DNA of 9,093 nt, from assembly GCA_044432885.1 (NCBI GenBank), contig JAWXUG010000060.1:1-9093 (forward strand), given 5' to 3'. Within the stretch, counting starts at the first letter, position 1. The number at the start of each line of letters is the position of its first letter. The position numbers were made by a program, and so were the translations under genes. Below are positions 7,667-9,093 of this stretch, piece by piece. The notes beneath the pieces were generated by a model that did not search any database, had not been told where the DNA came from, and saw nothing but the letters and a program-made list of their open reading frames with translations. The DNA comes from CAYJNO01 sp044432885. Its GTDB lineage: Bacteria; Bacillota_I; Bacilli_A; Erysipelotrichales; Erysipelotrichaceae.

Positions 7667-7694
7667 ATAATACCACACCAAAATCCTAATGCAA
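7667..7694 (-). promoter_or_regulatory. promoter of the tyr leader and operon
   Basis: On the minus strand an extended -10, TGG-TATTAT (hexamer 7667-7672), lies 16 bp from a weak -35 TTGCAT (7689-7694). Initiation would fall near 7660, just before the AGAGG of the leader peptide. Confidence 0.55.
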
Positions 7695-7729
7695 GTATTT
7701 TCTGAAAATATTTTATTATTTTTCAAAAA

Positions 7730-7843
7730 CTACTTTTTCATTTTATTAAACCACCACATCCCCTTTAATTCATCATCTGTAACCTTAGATGAACCGCCTA
7801 TGGCAATAAGAATAAATAGTATAATTAATATTACAAAGACCAT
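7730..7843 (-). CDS. small single-pass membrane protein, unknown function
   Basis: This 37-residue ORF has an N-terminal hydrophobic segment MVFVILIILFILIAIGG, long enough for one membrane crossing. A polar tail SSKVTDDELKGMWWFNKMKK follows, with a WWF aromatic cluster and a basic end. AGAAGG lies 6 nt before the ATG, a good ribosome site, which is the main reason to accept it as a gene. It begins 33 bp after the T-run of the tracrRNA-like unit and ends about 36 bp before the promoter of the tyr operon, so it belongs clearly to neither. I do not recognise the family. It could be a small regulatory membrane protein or a toxin-like peptide, but no antitoxin RNA was identified. Confidence 0.55.
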   Translation of the reverse strand: MVFVILIILFILIAIGGSSKVTDDELKGMWWFNKMKK

Positions 7844-7875
7844 AACTAACCTTCTTTCATTCGATAAAACTTAAT

Positions 7876-7895
7876 AAAAAAGCCCCGTTAAGGGC
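7876..7895 (-). terminator. intrinsic terminator of the tracrRNA-like transcript
   Basis: GCCC (7892-7895) and GGGC (7882-7885) pair around a TTAACG loop, followed by six T. A competing pairing of TTAAGGGC (7922-7929) with GCCCTTAA (7888-7895) would open both this and the nexus hairpin, so some structural switching is possible. Confidence 0.75.
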
Positions 7896-7979
7896 AGACG
7901 GGCCATACAACAAAGTTGTAAGCCCTTAATACGGACTCCTGAATCCATATCTCGATTAATGATGCATAGTAACTATGCA
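7876..7979 (-). ncRNA. putative type II CRISPR tracrRNA
   Basis: The minus-strand RNA has the parts of a tracrRNA in order. A 5' hairpin (7963-7979, TGCATAG / CTATGCA) comes first. The anti-repeat follows: its DNA complement matches the CRISPR repeat at TCGATTAATGAT (7952-7963) and TACGGACTCCTGAAT (7930-7944), with a 7-nt insert at 7945-7951 opposite 3 nt of the repeat, which forms a bulge. The order is right: the repeat's 5' half pairs nearest the nexus. Next is a nexus-like hairpin, GGGC...TACAAC / GTTGTA...GCCC (7900-7925), preceded by AA and followed by GU as in Streptococcus tracrRNA (AAGGC...CCGU). A final hairpin GCCC / GGGC (7882-7895) and six T (7876-7881) end it. The 5' end is estimated from the promoter. 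It points the same way as the Csn2-like gene. Confidence 0.78.
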
Positions 7980-7984
7980 CTTAC

Positions 7985-8013
7985 ATAATACAACACTCAA
8001 TTCATATTTACAA
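7985..8013 (-). promoter_or_regulatory. promoter of the tracrRNA-like transcript
   Basis: A -35 TTGTAA (8008-8013) and a -10 TATTAT (7985-7990) have exactly 17 bp between them. Initiation is predicted near 7978, at the base of the 5' hairpin. The promoter begins 21 bp after the stop of the Csn2-like gene, so the RNA has its own start and need not depend on read-through. Confidence 0.6.
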
Positions 8014-8034
8014 TGCTATTTATACACTTTACAA

Positions 8035-8922
8035 TCACTTTTTTTCTTTGCCTAAAAATTTTAACTCTAAACTTCGATTAATCTGATTTTCACTAATATA
8101 ATTCGTAATTTCTTCTTCTAAATAATATTTTTTCACATCTTCAACACTACATTCTTCATCTAAAGCTATTGATTCTATTAATTCATCCGAAGTATATAAT
8201 TGATTTTCAATCTTATACAAATCAACATAAATTTTATGGAGTTCAATATCTACTACCTTTGACGAAGCAACAAAGACAATACAATTTGTTTCTTCACTTA
8301 ACGAAATAAGCAATTTCATTAAATAATTAAACTTTACTGAACTAAAACTCAAATCAACCTCATCTATAATCAAAATACATGGCTTAGTTGAATTTCTAAT
8401 CTCATTGATAACTAGGTCGATATAAGCCATTCTACGCTCACTAAGCGACATTGAATCTATTGTTTTCTGATCCACTGTGATCGATGAAAATTTGCTAATT
8501 AAATCTGTAATCTTAAAATCCAAATCTAAACTTAATCCCCTTGTATCCAGTTGATTAAACACATGATCACTCACTTCTTTTTTCAGTTGATTAATGTAAT
8601 TATCTAGTAAACATAATATCTCATCCTCTACATCAGTAACCTGTTTGGCTATCTTATCTTTTAAAATACTTTTTGAGGATAAACTCTTTTCAACATCAAT
8701 TGTATCAATATCATTTATCATGTATACACTATAATCAGTCTTACCAATCAAATTGCCATCTAACAAGAACTTCTTACTTAACTTTCCTTCAAAACCATCC
8801 TTCAACACTTTGCAAAAAGAGGTTTTCCCACCCCCATTATATGAAAATATATAATTAAATTGCTTAATATTAAATCCTACATCATACTCACCAGTAACAA
8901 AATTAATTCTCATCATTTTCAC
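8035..8922 (-). CDS. csn2: Csn2-like CRISPR adaptation ATPase (variant with Walker motifs)
   Basis: This P-loop protein has 295 codons from GTG 8922; ATG 8916 or 8913 (MRINFVTGEYDV) are equally plausible starts, and the ribosome site is weak (GGGTG). Walker A appears as SYNGGGKTS (27-35), with Ser in place of the first Gly. SLSERRMAYIDLVI (159-172) resembles an ABC signature helix, CILIIDEVD (182-190) is Walker B, and VFVASSK (216-222) is a later strand. Between the motifs lie helical, coiled-coil-prone stretches (about 85-125). The sequence begins like short Csn2 (M-x-x-NF, strand, P-loop region), and a VYMINDIDTIDVE segment (66-78) parallels the LVTDILGFDV strand of streptococcal Csn2. Csn2 forms a ring that holds DNA ends during spacer acquisition. 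The identification is by eye and is helped by the adjacent repeat and anti-repeat. A general RecF/OLD-like ATPase is the alternative. Confidence 0.6.
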   Translation of the reverse strand: MKMMRINFVTGEYDVGFNIKQFNYIFSYNGGGKTSFCKVLKDGFEGKLSKKFLLDGNLIGKTDYSVYMINDIDTIDVEKSLSSKSILKDKIAKQVTDVEDEILCLLDNYINQLKKEVSDHVFNQLDTRGLSLDLDFKITDLISKFSSITVDQKTIDSMSLSERRMAYIDLVINEIRNSTKPCILIIDEVDLSFSSVKFNYLMKLLISLSEETNCIVFVASSKVVDIELHKIYVDLYKIENQLYTSDELIESIALDEECSVEDVKKYYLEEEITNYISENQINRSLELKFLGKEKK

Positions 8923-8936
8923 CCATACTTAAAACA

Positions 8937-8977
8937 TTTATATTTAAAACTATTATTTTGACAAGTACTTGTCAAAA
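8937..8977 (-). promoter_or_regulatory. csn2-like promoter overlapped by a perfect 22-bp palindrome
   Basis: A -35 TTGTCA (8959-8964) and a -10 TATAAA (8937-8942) are 16 bp apart, upstream of the start at 8922/8916. The sequence 8956-8977 is a perfect palindrome: TTTTGACAAGT followed at once by its reverse complement. It covers the -35, as an operator would. It also overlaps the degenerate half of the terminal CRISPR repeat. Confidence 0.5.
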
Positions 8978-9093
8978 ATATTCAGGAGTCCGTACCAGAA
9001 ACAGGAACAGAAAAAATGGTTATTGCGGTTCATCATTAATCGAAATATTCAGGAGTCCGTACCAATTTATTTAATTCCACTATATAATCATCG
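8961..9093 (-). CRISPR. leader-distal end of a type II CRISPR array (two repeats visible)
   Basis: On the minus strand the repeat unit is about 36 nt. The copy at 9028-9063 starts GGTACGGACTCCTGAATATT and ends ATGATGAAC. The copy at 8961-8996 matches it over 22 bp (8976-8997 against 9043-9064) and diverges in its 3' half, as terminal repeats often do. The period is 67 bp, which leaves a spacer of 30-31 nt at 8997-9027. A further 30 nt (9064-9093) up to the edge would be the next spacer. Direction is set by complementarity to the anti-repeat at 7930-7963 in the tracrRNA-like transcript. With only two repeats visible the array call depends mainly on that match. Confidence 0.65.

Noticed and set aside
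9014..9037. A 7-codon ORF on the plus strand (MVIAVHH) after AGGAAC, and a longer in-frame stretch containing VPETG.
   Set aside because: It lies across the CRISPR spacer and repeat, the longer frame has no start codon, and the similar CATCATTAA near the anti-repeat is explained by the repeat itself.
7928..9064. Inverted repeats as ends of a transposon carrying the ATPase gene.
   Set aside because: There is no transposase and no target duplication seen, one copy sits inside a promoter-to-terminator RNA unit, and a third copy forms a 67-bp tandem with the second. A tracrRNA and array explain all three.
8945..9093. An open plus-strand frame running to the right edge.
   Set aside because: It has only a TTG start without a ribosome site and passes through both repeats, so it is better explained as a chance frame in the array.

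Overview
The window is AT-rich, densely packed bacterial DNA. It has Shine-Dalgarno sites of the AGGAGG type, short hairpin-plus-T-run terminators and protein families typical of gut Bacillota. The combination (a PF16949-like ABC exporter, an unsplit ThrE exporter, tyrA without an ACT domain, a type II CRISPR periphery) suggests a low-GC Firmicute, perhaps of the Erysipelotrichales type. The lineage is an inference, not something the sequence proves.

Layout from left to right. (1) 1-1960, minus strand: an ABC exporter of the ABC-2 type, made of a permease that runs off the left edge and its ATPase. The ATPase reading frame is broken near its 5' end at a run of six A. (2) 2106-4459, plus strand: a two-gene operon of an aldo/keto reductase with a C-terminal ferredoxin-like domain and a ThrE-type amino-acid exporter, joined by a TAATG overlap and closed by a terminator. 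(3) 4505 to about 7694, minus strand: an apparent tyrosine-controlled operon. It reads promoter, a 13-residue leader peptide with four consecutive Tyr codons, hairpins and an intrinsic terminator, a possible 38-residue ORF, a DASS/SLC13-type carboxylate transporter, prephenate dehydrogenase (tyrA), and a uridine-kinase-like P-loop protein. (4) 7730-7843, minus strand: a 37-residue single-pass membrane protein of unknown function. (5) 7876-9093, minus strand: the edge of a type II CRISPR-Cas locus.

The CRISPR edge is the most notable part. The right edge holds two repeats, 67 bp apart. The complement of that repeat recurs at 7930-7963 inside a roughly 100-nt transcription unit that has its own promoter, a nexus-like hairpin and a terminator, which is the architecture of a tracrRNA. 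Between the array and this RNA lies a 295-codon ATPase whose order of motifs resembles Csn2 but which keeps recognisable Walker A and B motifs. No cas9, cas1 or cas2 is in the window. The order array, csn2-like, tracrRNA on one strand is not the usual II-A order, in which csn2 precedes the array.

Functionally the middle operon couples tyrosine supply (TyrA), and possibly uptake of an organic-acid precursor, to charged tRNA-Tyr through leader-peptide translation. The CRISPR segment would supply guide-RNA parts and an adaptation accessory protein to a Cas9 encoded beyond the right edge or elsewhere.
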